Positions 10,001-19,476 of a stretch of DNA of 21,530 nt are shown piece after piece (the stretch's first letter is position 1; every line of letters begins with the position of its first letter). Where the stretch lies: NCBI GenBank assembly GCA_946803715.1, contig CAMPET010000005.1, positions 529,510 through 551,039 on the forward strand, written 5' to 3'. Below the pieces are notes generated by a model that saw only the letters and a list, made by a program, of their open reading frames with translations, had not been told where the DNA came from and did not search any database. This DNA comes from Beroe ovata (Eukaryota; Ctenophora; Nuda; Beroida; Beroidae). The position numbers and the translations under genes are program-made.

Positions 10001-11630
10001 TTCTCGTCAATCTGAAAATCGGTTCCCAATTCCCAAGTCAAGGGCCGACATAACCCCTTATCCGCCCAAAACAGACATTTCTGTTATCAATCGGATTGAG
10101 TGAGCCAGTGACTGAGTAACATAATACACTACAGTTAAATGGCTGCAGATGCACGTGAACTATCGTCTAATAATAGACGTGAACTATCGTCTATTATTAG
10201 GGTAACTCAATTAAATACAATTAACTAAAAACATGAGCTAAAGATAGAAGGACTCTCTCCAGAAAGATATGGTGCTGTATCTTTCGGTGCCAACTTGAAG
10301 TATTTGTTCGACTGTTATTAGGTTTCATGATTTTCTAGCACACTAACCTGAGTTTTAAGGTAATCCAGCTCTGAAGACAGCTCATTCACCTTTGATCTGT
10401 GATTGTCTACACTTTCAAGAAGACTTGGTTCCTGAACACAGCAAAAGGGTTTGGTGATGTGAGCGGGTGAGAAGTTTGATATGAAAATATGATCGGAGAA
10501 TTGGAGGGAAACTAAGACAGTAGACTAGAGGATTGGAACCATATTACGAAGAATGACACATGAATCAAGTAAAGCCATTGAAAGAAAAGGAGATTTCCTC
10601 ATAGCATTTGCACAAGTAGCTCATTGTTGTGCAAATTCAGTGCAAGTAGCAACATTGGTCAAGAACTGGCATTACATAAGAGGAAGGGAAAGGTGTTCCA
10701 AGCTTGCTAGAAAAGGACTCACATCTTCCCGATCTGAGGCCACCTCAATGACTATTTTACCAGGAGATTCAGAAAGTGGCTGAGTGATGTCTAGTTTCCC
10801 CTTACTCCCCTATGAGTGAGATGAGTGAGAAATATGTGATGAAACACCCTGCTTTTTAATCATCATTCATGAATTAGACAATAATCTGAGATGGGAACAA
10901 ATTGTTGGGTGTTCCCATTTGACAACTTGAACAATTGAGATATTGTATTTGAATAAGGGGCAGGGGTAAGGGAGTTTTGGGACTATAAGATAGGTACTCA
11001 CTTGATCCTGAAAATGGGAATATTAACACCCGTTCTCGGCATTATTGCACATCTCACCACTCTCAACTCACATTTGTTGCATATTTTAGTACATAATGAT
11101 ATGTAACATATATCAGTCAATATCTACAAGTTGTGTATGCTAGAATTCTTCAACAATATCTATCAATATTTTTAACTTATAGGTAATTCTTTTGGACTGA
11201 GAATTTCTAATTTGTGAAGTACAATGACACCCAAAAAAATTTCGCTGAGTGGTCCTTTCCAGGACCCATTTGTGAATGTATAATACAAAGAAATATGAGG
11301 AATATACTGCATTAAGGTAAAAGAGGTGTGTTGAAAACATATTGTACTTAAATCGACTCACCGCCCAAGTGTACTTGTTCTTACTGGTCTTGCAAGGTGC
11401 TGGAATCCAAGGTTTTTCTTTGACTGGAGAAGATGAACGTTTGGAGGGACTTCTTTTGGGGCTTGATGTACGCACCTATAGATATGAGGTTAAGTTATGC
11501 CAGCAAAGTAAATCTGAACAGACAATCAAATGATAATAATTATTGATACCTTTGACTTATTTGGTGTGACTATAAGGTGAACAGGTTGGTCTTTTTCAAC
11601 ATTGAGATGAACTGGAGATTTTCGAGTCAT
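7076..11630 (-). CDS. ODF2: Outer dense fiber protein 2 / cenexin
   Basis: ODF2 is a coiled-coil scaffold of sperm-tail fibers and of mother-centriole distal and subdistal appendages, needed for basal-body function. Coding exons on the minus strand are 11630-11550, 11475-11362, 11007-11002, 10809-10723, 10431-10348, 9719-9532, 9388-9259, 8598-8245, 8064-7837, 7590-7481 and 7199-7076; phases agree throughout, giving 501 residues. The N-terminus (MTRKSPVHLNVEKDQPVHLI) matches the vertebrate cenexin pattern PLHVHVDENTPVHVHI. Residues 46-54 (EKPWIPAPC) match the PWMPPGK segment. Residues near 237-246 (DKLSRQRELLLAK) match TLTRQKELLLQK. From about residue 100 the protein is heptad-rich coiled coil. 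The start ATG follows an in-frame TAG, with no other in-frame ATG between. The model ends at TAG 7078, near the middle of vertebrate ODF2 (about 830 residues), so it is either a short form or lacks 3' exons. Confidence 0.9.
7628..7838. repeat. 15-17 base minisatellite abutting an ODF2 splice donor
   Basis: About thirteen tandem copies of a unit like TTGACACCACTCTTCC (plus strand) lie within the intron between ODF2 exons 9 and 10. The sub-order CTCCACA, CTTTTCC, ATTCAYCC recurs twice, so there is a higher-order period of roughly 95 bases. The last copy supplies the donor of exon 7837-8064 (minus strand AAG|GTAAGAGTGG). Two other copies read CAGGGTAGAGTGG on the minus strand and resemble weak donors. 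Confidence 0.95.
8181..8201. repeat. Palindrome in an ODF2 intron
   Basis: CATGTAACAC, one base, then its exact reverse complement GTGTTACATG. The same GTTACA/TGTAAC motif recurs about seven times between 8125 and 8255, for example TGTTACACCGTGTTACA near 8224. Confidence 0.85.
8880..8969. repeat. 90-base element with 17-base inverted ends
   Basis: CTGCACCAGCGAATCTC (8880-8896) pairs with 8953-8969 as a reverse complement, with one mismatch. It lies in the 660-base ODF2 intron 8599-9258, which otherwise shows no exon. GCAA occurs just left of the element and, one base offset, just right, so a target-site duplication is possible but unproven. It could be a miniature inverted-repeat transposon remnant. 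Confidence 0.6.
10160..10200. repeat. Overlapping direct and inverted repeat
   Basis: CTAATAATAGACG (10167-10179) and its exact reverse complement (10188-10200) are eight bases apart. The sequence CGTGAACTATCGTCTA also occurs twice in a row across them. It lies in the 628-base ODF2 intron 9720-10347, in which no other feature was seen. Confidence 0.85.
11002..11007 (-). CDS. ODF2: Six-base ODF2 microexon (Asp-Gln)
   Basis: The minus strand reads CCCATTTTCAG, then GATCAA, then GTGAGTACC: a good acceptor and a good donor six bases apart. It is phase 0 on both sides and so adds two residues between KYTWA and GSKGKLD without shifting frame. The protein is in frame with or without it, so inclusion is a prediction from splice-site strength only. 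Confidence 0.6.
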
Positions 11631-12389
11631 CACAATCTCTACATTACCATCCTTGCCTAAAAAGATCAGTTTCTCAGAGAAGGATAGTTCTGATTTCTTG
11701 AACTCTCTAATCTACTGGAAACATATCAATAGAGAATGAATGTTAGCTCTTAGATTTAACATCTTAATGTTATTTGTATCGTATAGTACCTATATCATAT
11801 AGTGCCTATGCTGTTAAGGATCAGAGGGCAGGGCAGAAGGGCTAGTTAGTAGCTAATTCAATTAAAAAATTTAGACACTCTCTGGTATTGAGCTTTTCTA
11901 TTTTTGCAAACAACATAAACTCTATGAACGACTTTCAACGTCACTCACTAATCTTATCACAATATTGATCACCTGATTTCTTTACAATATTACATCTTAT
12001 ATGACATTTTATTTGGGCAGCATTTTGGTGGCGAACTATAGAGTCAGAGAAAATATATTTAGATCTACTATTGTATAGTGTTTTGTGATAATAATATAAT
12101 ATAAAAGTTTTGCCATAAAGCAACACAATTCGATGGAAATCATTTGTCGACAAAGCTTCTTCATTTCAGCATGCACCTTCCAAGGTACTCATATAGTAAA
12201 CATTAAAAACAAAATTCTAAATGGTAAAAACCAACAAACGCAAAACAAATAATTTAAAGGCGAATAAATAATAATGTGAGGAACATAATTTTTACCAGTG
12301 CCTCTCTTTTAAAATATCGAATATTTGGGCCAGGACACGCATACTGAGGACTCAAAAATATATTATCTGTCAGATAATATCTGTCCTTA
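11631..12389. other. ODF2 5' leader and first intron (probable)
   Basis: Upstream of the ODF2 ATG the frame is open for about 27 codons without a further ATG, back to a TAG next to a TTTCCAG acceptor-like site near 11720. That fits the 5' untranslated part of an exon. A donor-like CACTG|GTAAAA near 12297 could end a non-coding first exon. No other gene was seen. Confidence 0.4.
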
Positions 12390-12775
12390 TTTCTTTCGCG
12401 CGCACCGCGCCACCGTCTTTTGCCTATTTGCGCAAACGTTTACATTAATATTTTAACTGTTTACAATATGCCCGGGTTCCGCGCGCGGCGCGAAACCATT
12501 CTCGGACTAATTCTCTAAATCTCTAAATCTAATTTGCTTACTTTGCTTTGCGGTTTATATTAGTCGTCTGTCATACGCAATGCAAATGTGGAATTACAAT
12601 TTAATTGCGCGAATGCGCGGCCGCGGCGCCGACGCGGACGGTAAGGGAAACTTTGCTTCCGGCAATGCTAGGCCCAGCCTAGCTTCCGCGCCAGGAATAA
12701 AATTGTCGACATGGGTTTGCCGGCAATCATTAACATGGGTTATCATCTGCTAGTCATGCGCGCCGCGCATCAAAC
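12390..12775 (-). promoter_or_regulatory. CpG-rich probable ODF2 promoter
   Basis: GCGC-rich clusters at 12397-12410, 12480-12494, 12606-12640 and 12756-12770 stand in AT-rich surroundings. The last is the palindrome ATGCGCG-C-CGCGCAT; CATGCGC half-sites resemble the NRF1 motif. The segment lies 760-1,140 bases upstream of the ODF2 start codon. Promoter activity is inferred from composition and position. Confidence 0.45.
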
Positions 12776-12814
12776 TCATGACATAAGCCATATATTTTCA
12801 TTTTTAAATTTTCA

Positions 12815-12882
12815 TTTATTAAATTTTTGTTTATTTGAATACTTTGATGCTTAATCTTTTGAATAATTCATCAAAATTTATT
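12815..12882 (-). terminator. Cluster of three minus-strand AATAAA signals
   Basis: Plus-strand TTTATT at 12815-12820, 12830-12835 and 12877-12882 reads AATAAA on the minus strand. These are the first canonical hexamers I found after the PTBP stop codon at 14064, which would give a 3' untranslated region of about 1.2 kb. Confidence 0.45.
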
Positions 12883-12900
12883 CGAGATGTGTTAAGTTAA

Positions 12901-12949
12901 CATGTATGGAGTTGAGTCTTAGCACTGTTAACACTCAACTCCATACATG
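12901..12949. repeat. Perfect 17-base-pair hairpin
   Basis: CATGTATGGAGTTGAGT (12901-12917) and its exact reverse complement (12933-12949) flank a 15-base loop. It lies between the PTBP stop and the likely PTBP poly(A) sites, so it may be transcribed in the 3' untranslated region. Confidence 0.9.
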
Positions 12950-14063
12950 ATACAGACCAGAAACAAGAATTGGATAACGAAACCCAGAAAATATAAAATT
13001 TTTAGATCATGGAATAATTGATACTCAAACAAACAAATGCGTGTTTGCACCTTGTAGGGATCTTCTACAATGTTACAATCACAACGTCATATCAACTTGA
13101 GATTCCAGATACAAAAATGATTTGCATCTTAATTCTCAAATGATTCAATAAGACATAGTAATTTCTCAGCTTATTTAACAACTACAAACTGACTGAACTT
13201 AAAATCAAACCAGGCAGCATTATACACACCATTAATAATATGAATGATAAACAATTATTCCTAATCAGTTACTTTATATTCACCCCAGCAGTATACTTGA
13301 CAATCGAATAAGTAATTGATCATCAAAATCCAAATCTACTTATAGGATATGCAGGTTTCTTTTGTCCTTAACTAAGCAATGGCTTTCATCAGGATCACTG
13401 ATATTCTATAAAGCACAGCAGTGTAACAGCCTATCACCTATAATAGACAGCCACTAAAATCAACATACTAAATGATCAATAACATAGAAATTTTCCGAAA
13501 ATAAATCAGAAACAAATATATAATTCAAATTCCAATAATACAAACTTATCATTAATGTTATTTGATATCATATATTATGTACTCAAAACTAAAATTCCTG
13601 AAACAGTTCGCTGGGCTGTTCACAGAAATTATTGATCAAATCCCTAATGTGAACAACCCTGGCATATTAAAAATTGAATTTATCAACTCCGGGAAGAATG
13701 ATCAAACAATTATCTCACAGGCTCAGCTGTACGGATAGCGTTTATGTCCGTGTTGAAAGGCGAAGGTCCCCTTTTCAAAATGTCCCTCAATTTCGAAACA
13801 CATCAGTCATCTGAGCCATGTACCTTCATACTGAATCCTTACAAAGCCCCGTAAAGAGTTGCTTCGCAGTTCACATTTGCAGTGATATATAATGATCAGT
13901 CTCTCGGATTATATCAATAAAATTATGTCATTAAAACTAATTTACTCAATCCTTCTTCACTTCGCCCGATCTGTGACGCTGCACGTGTCGTTAGGTACGA
14001 GGTAACGTGTTGCTGTGTTACACACGTTACTGATAGACGCGACGTTACCATGGCGCGACTCCA
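12950..14063 (-). other. PTBP 3' untranslated region (probable)
   Basis: AT-rich, with no supported open frame. It contains a 9-base-pair hairpin with an 11-base loop at 14002-14030 (GTAACGTGT and ACACGTTAC), 34 bases past the stop codon. Confidence 0.45.
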
Positions 14064-17000
14064 TTATTTCTGTATGCACCCAGCTTTGGAAAACGATATT
14101 CTGAGGTATTGCCGTCCATTCTCCGTTATGAACTGCAATGATTTCAAATTGCACATCACACTTATATGAAATCGGACATCAAGCAAATTTGTGGATATTG
14201 AAGTGAATATTTTCTTATTATCGAGTGAATCTTCCAATTGAACCCAATCTGTACTCACCTCCTTATTATGGTACTGCACGAGACCACATATTGCTGAGGA
14301 TGTACTTGTGAACTCCAGCAGGGCCATCTGCTTTCCCTCGCGTTCCGAGGTCAGGAACCGGAAGTTCACGATTGTTCCGCAACTCTCGAACATTTCCCGT
14401 AACTCCTCCTCAGTTACGTCTGACCTGTGTGGGGAGGAGTTGGAAATTTGCCAGATAATGGAATGGATATCTGTCGAAAACGGTGTCGGGATAATCATTG
14501 AGATTTGAGAAACATAGAACTGTAATTTGTATCTGCAAACTCACGGGATGTTAGACAAATGCAAACATGGACTAGGGCCATATACGTTCTCTCTGACTTT
14601 CTGATTTGGTTTCTGAAAATTTGAGAGAATGAGCGGTGGAAATCCTGAAAATGTCCAAGGAATAGACAAACTGAGCCTTCGAGAACAATATGTCAATAAC
14701 ATACATATTCGCCTCACCCTAAATCTATGGAGTGGCGAATCTGAGAAATCTTTAGTGAGATCTTGCGCCTCGTCTGTCGGTTTGGGCATCTGGACCTCCA
14801 TGTATATGGAGTATGAAACGTAGATCTTCTTATCACCACACACCACTCCGTTAAGTGATAGCAACGCTGGGAAAGATTGGGAAATTAGGATGAAGAAGAT
14901 CGTTGTCACAAATAAGGTCATTGTCCCAAGAAATTCAGGGGGACCTCAATTCCTGTTTTACACATCTTAGAATCAATTCAATATTTTAGAAACTCACCCT
15001 GTTGAGCAGATATCGGATCTTGCATTTGGACAAGAGCTGTATCCGGCTTCTTGTACAATATCTTGACACGTCTCACGTCACCGTACACTCCTATAACACA
15101 CACGTGAACGGTTACTATCGTGTGAGTATCACGCGTGATTACTCACGCTGAGGTGTGACACGCCCTCCGCCAACCATCGTCGCGCGCGAGAATCGACAGT
15201 TATTATCACTAAGAGTCACGATGAAAGCAGAGATTACGAAACACAACTCATACGAGAATACCAATATGGGATTGGAGAGGGCATGGATAAGCCCAAATCA
15301 ATCAGTATGCCCGAAATTACAGAATGGTATTCCCGCACGAATTGTGTCCAGATAAAAGACAAGGAGAAAGTAGTTATTCTTACCAAATAGTATAAACAGT
15401 GCGTCTGGTGAAGCAATCTGAAAAGGTAGAAAGAGATAAAGATAAAGACAGTGTTGAGTGTACCCAGCAGAATATGTGACATAATGATGAGAATCTGATT
15501 ACAGCTTGCCACAAAATGATGATAATTTAGAGATCGGAATCGATGGTATCCCACTATTTTAAGTCGTCATGTTTATTTTTCATGAAGAGCCCATTGACAT
15601 GCTGCATTACAGTTAATCTTCTAAAGTTGACTGTCAGAATTGTCACAAGGAATTAAATTTAGAGAGGCAGGATGGAGGTTTAATTTGTCAAAGAAGAGGA
15701 GATCTATAATTGTCAATAGAGAGGAGAGATTTGCATTAAAATAGATATCGTCTTAGCAGCGCAACAATGCGTTACATTGATGCGTCACGAAACGTAGCAC
15801 TCACGCATTCTGCCAGATTTGAGACTAGAAGGACAGAGGAGATGGTGTATCCAATTTGAGGGTGAGGCGGGAGTGAGGCTGCTGTCAGCATAGTGGGGGA
15901 AACTGAGAGAGGAAGTGAGATTAGATCAATCGGCAGATGTCCATTTTTCAAGTCCACAGTCAATTCAAAATACAATCGTAATGTCGAAATCAAAGCGACA
16001 TACACTCACATTTGAAGTTGTTGGGCAGTATCATCTTATCGTAGCTGATAGGAGATATGGTAGGGGGTGTGGTTATGGTGGTCGGGGTTGTGGCAATGGT
16101 GGGGACTGGGGTTGTGCCGGTGGCGGCTGCCGCAGCCATGGCCGTGTATGCCGACAGTTGTGGTTGCATGACGGGTGTGTACTGAATTGCGGATTGGAGG
16201 GGACCTGGGAAGAATTTCCGTCAAGTTTGTTCTCTTGTGTCAAAAATGGGGCAATAATTTTTCAGGAATTGCGCATAAACGGAATACGCGCACGATTCGA
16301 AAGGTTGACTACCGCGCAACACGCACGTCTACATTTCTCCAAATGTAGAAATCAAGAAATTCCAATGGGAAGACCCTCTCAAATTGTGACCGCACCGTGT
16401 GCCCCACTTACTGAATATTGGGATATTATCAAGTCTCGGTGCGGTTCTCATAAACTGTGGGGGCTCCTTCGTGTAATCCCTCGCTTTATCCGAGTTACTC
16501 TTCACATCCAAATCCTTCATCTTGGTCTCGGATAACCGTAGCGTACAACAACCAGAGTACACGTTCTGGTTGTTTAGCGACTGAAACACCGAGTATGGTT
16601 TTAGTTTGGCCACCAGCAATATTTGGCTCAATTCCAAACTGGGAGCAACTTCTATCAACGTGTACCACGTGTGCGTGTGTGATTTAGTGATGCAACATGC
16701 AGTCACTCCCAAATATTGAACATATATATGTTGCTCATAGAAGCGTAATTCATGAAGTAGTTACGTTGACTCTGTGTAGTGTTGACACTTCTATTTGCAC
16801 AGCAGCAGCAGTTTTACTGCTGACACGTTGGCAAGGTTTCAACACACGCACATATTCAATATTCACCCGCGCTGTATTCAATATATGTGTGGTTTACTTA
16901 GGCGGCAACTAGTTTCCCAGTGGTTCAGAATGAGATGTTGAGTTTCTAATTGAGGAGTTGTTAATGGTGTGATGAAAATGTTAGCGTACGCGAAATCACA

Positions 17001-18688
17001 CCCGGTTTTCGAAAATGAAACATATTGAGTACAGACTTTCGTCAGAAGAATGAGGGCATTTTAAAACGAAAACAAGTAGCTTGTTTAAATCTATACTATT
17101 TTAACAAAATAAGCACTTACATTGAGAGCTGCCATGGCAGATAACTGATCTGCATATTGTACAAAGCCTTGGAACTCTGAGTTCTTGTTAAACGTTACAA
17201 TCTTGGCAACGGGCCCAAATCTGCATGGATGAATTTGCAGTGAGGGTGTCAACGAACAAATAATGGCGTCAACATAATATAGCAGTGGTGACAAGCAGAG
17301 GAGGTGTCAATGCATAGTGATAGTGTCAAGCTCCAAAAGTGGTGTTAACTCGGAAGCGGTGGTATCAGCATATCAGCAAACACTTTACCTTGAGAAAATC
17401 TGATAGAGGGTGTCAAGAGTCACGCTGTAGATAGCTCGCTCTATGATAAGGTGTAGGATACAACCCTCCTGAAGAGGCAGCATCTGGGCGGTGGCGAGGG
17501 CCGATGTGGACACGATTTGGGGGATGGACGGCGGCATGCTAGAGGGGGTCTGGGCACCTGGGTCTGGGGGATATGAGGGGTTTCAGAGAGACGTATATAT
17601 GACAGTTATATGACTGACAGAGTATCATATGGAGTGATTGTTGTCTGATTCGTATGTGGTAGATCGCAGGAAACTGTCTTGTGTTATACAGCTGTACTGT
17701 GTTCACACCTCATTTTCATAGCAACTGTGACGCTCCCACTCTNGTGTGTGTGTGTGTGTGTGAGTCATATAACACATGAGTCATAAAACTAACATGAAGC
17801 AAGGGCGTTGAGTGCTGCCTGGGTTGCGCTCTGAGACTCGGCATTTGTCTTGAGGTGGGTGTGGGTGGAAAGTTGAATGAAAACGTGCTTGTTCCTCACG
17901 ATAGCCGGCACGTAGTTGTGGTAATTGACAAAGGCAATGGCTTGCGGTTCCTCAGAGAACTCGATAAACGCCTAGAATACAGGTTTACAGAGAGTGATGG
18001 GAAAGTTCTTAATAACGAGGGTTCCAATGCAGATATTTCCTCAATAATGGAGGGCAAATCCCATTAATAAACAGATTTGAACCAACCTGTCCTTTCTGCC
18101 TCATAATTAGTGTATTGACCACTGTCCCGAACTTCATGGCCAGGATGCAGAGATCAAGCGCAGATATGTCCTCAGGCGCGTTCCGGACATGCACCACTTG
18201 GGTAGGCTGAATAGACCTTTGCATGTCCAACTTCAGCTGAAAAAGTGGAGAAGAGTGAGTTTCAGATGAGAAAATAAAAGTTACGGACTTAGAGACGAAT
18301 CGCAAATGAGTGGAGAATAACAAATTGATACAAATGTGAAACTAGCTAAATTAGACGATCGATATAGTTCCCATAGTTATACTACACTATGACTATCGAT
18401 AGAACGTACAGTTTCCGGTCCCTCGTACACATAGAAAACATCGTACACTTGAGACTGTGGGTGAAACATATCGGGAGGTTGCTGCTGTTGCTGGATAATG
18501 TTGCTATCCGGGTACTCAGCACTCTTTTGTTGCCCCACTATGGCAGCCGGGGGTGGAGCCGGCCCCATCATGTTGGGATAAAACCCGCCCTTGTACATGT
18601 CGTGGTAGATGGGTTCTGTGGCCGGCAGGTAGGTGGAGACTGGGTGGAGATGGTATCCGCCTGGTAATGGGACCACCGTGGCAGACAT
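14064..18688 (-). CDS. PTBP1: Polypyrimidine tract-binding protein, proximal-start form
   Basis: PTBP proteins bind CU-rich RNA and control splicing and mRNA stability, shuttling between nucleus and cytoplasm. Minus-strand exons: 18688-18410, 18236-18087, 17971-17794, 17563-17389, 17220-17121, 16580-16412, 16204-16010, 15902-15805, 15417-15384, 15090-14998, 14866-14718, 14612-14545, 14424-14259 and 14132-14064. Phases close throughout; 640 residues. RRM1 starts near residue 107 (VVHVRNAP), RRM2 near 238 (ILHLIIERAIYSVTLDTLYQ), RRM3 near 439 (VLLVSNL, then LFILFGVYGDV), RRM4 near 556 (CLHLSNIPSDV, ending LRISFSK). The inter-RRM2/3 linker ends RDYTKEPP, as in the family; the 65-residue exon 16010-16204 is an Ala/Thr/Pro-rich linker. 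The N-terminus contains a Q5 run. An in-frame TGA lies four codons before the ATG. Vertebrate members are about 530-560 residues. It is one PTBP1/2/3-type gene; the symbol marks the family. Confidence 0.95.
15352..15371 (-). promoter_or_regulatory. CU-rich tract downstream of the 34-base exon
   Basis: Just inside the intron after the 34-base exon, the minus strand reads TTTCTCCTTGTCTTTTATC, a possible PTBP binding site (UCUU and UUUCUC motifs). Confidence 0.5.
15384..15417 (-). CDS. PTBP1: 34-base PTBP exon of RRM3 (candidate autoregulatory exon)
   Basis: The exon encodes IASPDALFILF plus one base and sits between VSNLAEC and GVYGDVRRV. From established knowledge, vertebrate PTBP1 exon 11 and PTBP2 exon 10 are 34 bases, encode the equivalent segment (TPQSLFILFG) and are skipped to lower PTBP levels through nonsense-mediated decay. 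Here, skipping would join exon 15805-15902 to 15090 in a frame that reads GAG TGT ACG GTG ACG TGA, a stop at 15075-15073 with four exon junctions downstream. Regulation is inferred. Confidence 0.85.
15418..15450 (-). promoter_or_regulatory. CU-rich tract at the 3' splice site of the 34-base exon
   Basis: The minus strand carries three UCUU-type motifs (GTCTTTA, ATCTTTA, CTCTTTC) directly before ACCTTTTCAG. UCUU is a known PTBP recognition motif. Confidence 0.6.
15661..15732 (-). promoter_or_regulatory. Distal CU-rich cluster in the intron before the 34-base exon
   Basis: The minus strand contains CTCTCCTCTC, TCTCCTCTTCTTTG and CCTCTCT within 72 bases, about 245-315 bases upstream of the 34-base exon. 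Paired CU clusters around a repressed exon are typical of PTBP targets. Confidence 0.55.
16581..17120. other. PTBP intron 5 without further features
   Basis: This 540-base intron contains a short CAGCAG/CTGCTG inverted repeat near 16805-16822 and the palindrome AGTGTTGACACT near 16777. No other gene was seen. Confidence 0.6.
17242..17370. repeat. Degenerate GGTGTCAA repeat in a PTBP intron
   Basis: Seven diverged copies at irregular spacing of about 15-20 bases (GGTGTCAAC, GGCGTCAAC, GGTGACAAG, GGTGTCAAT, AGTGTCAAG, GGTGTTAAC, GGTATCAGC). The core is the same word as the ODF2 intron minisatellite, in the opposite orientation. Confidence 0.6.
17743..17762. repeat. (GT)n microsatellite with an N
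   Basis: N at 17743 followed by about nine GT units, in the PTBP intron between exons 3 and 4, about 30 bases past the donor of exon 17794-17971. Confidence 0.95.
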
Positions 18689-18689
18689 G

Positions 18690-19010
18690 CTGGGGGTGGT
18701 TCACAGAGGATGGTGGTAAGTCAATTGCTGGCGGAGAAAGAGAACTGCGCGCACGGAGAGAAGAGAGAAACTTGAGTCCTTTAGAGGGTCTTAAATAGGG
18801 CCTGTTAGAGCCCTAGAGCAGCGTGAATTTCGACACAAAGAGAAAAGTAAAGATTGCAATAGTAGAGAGAGTCTTGAGAACCACTGCTCGAGTGTATTGA
18901 GTGATATGTGGCAGTGCGTGAGTGTTGACTGAAGTGTGGGGGCACCGATCCGACCAATCAGAGCGCAGTACTGAGGTCACGTGAGTCGTGGCGACCAATC
19001 AGCGGTCGAG
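18690..19010 (-). promoter_or_regulatory. Proximal PTBP promoter
   Basis: Going upstream from the ATG at 18688, the minus strand shows a TATA-like CTATTTAAG at 18790-18798. Two CCAATCA boxes lie at 18954-18960 and 18995-19001 (plus orientation, 41 bases apart), with the palindromic E-box TCACGTGA (18977-18984) between them. CCAAT is the NF-Y motif and TCACGTGA suits USF/MiT-type bHLH factors. Spacing fits a TATA promoter with start near 18760. It lies inside the intron of the distal transcript. Confidence 0.6.
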
Positions 19011-19476
19011 TCACTGCTGTCATCATTGTGAATGTAGAGGTTTGTGTAGCATCAGCTCAGAGTCAGAGAGAGAGAAAGAGTGTGTGTCATGATGATCGGT
19101 GATGTCGCAAGGGAGGGGGAACTGCACGTCCTATCGTAGTAATGGAATAAGTCGCCACAACGAGATAGATAGCTGAGATAGTATGTTCATTCTCTGAAAA
19201 AACACTTTCCACTGTCTTGAGACAAGGCACTTTATTATGTCCCCCGTAGTTTGTGTTCAGTGCTAAATGGGTAACTGCTGATGTAGCATGTCAGAGGGTG
19301 ACAAGTGCATGTTTTGTATGGCTTGACACCAGAAACTGTCCTGTTTCAGATTATGCTCATCTACTCCATGACACATTATGTGATATTGCAGGAATCAATC
19401 TTCAACAAACGTCAACGATGAATCTACAACGAAATTGACATATCACACCGTTTTCGCTGCAAGTTAATCATCTTAC
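19011..19476. other. Intron of the distal PTBP transcript
   Basis: No coding exon was seen. An open frame on the plus strand at 19253-19438 has no support. Confidence 0.5.

Noticed and set aside
15915-16535. 206-codon plus-strand open frame rich in Gly/Cys
   Set aside because: It is the reverse-strand shadow of the PTBP linker exons (Ala/Thr/Pro codons) and has no splice or start support.
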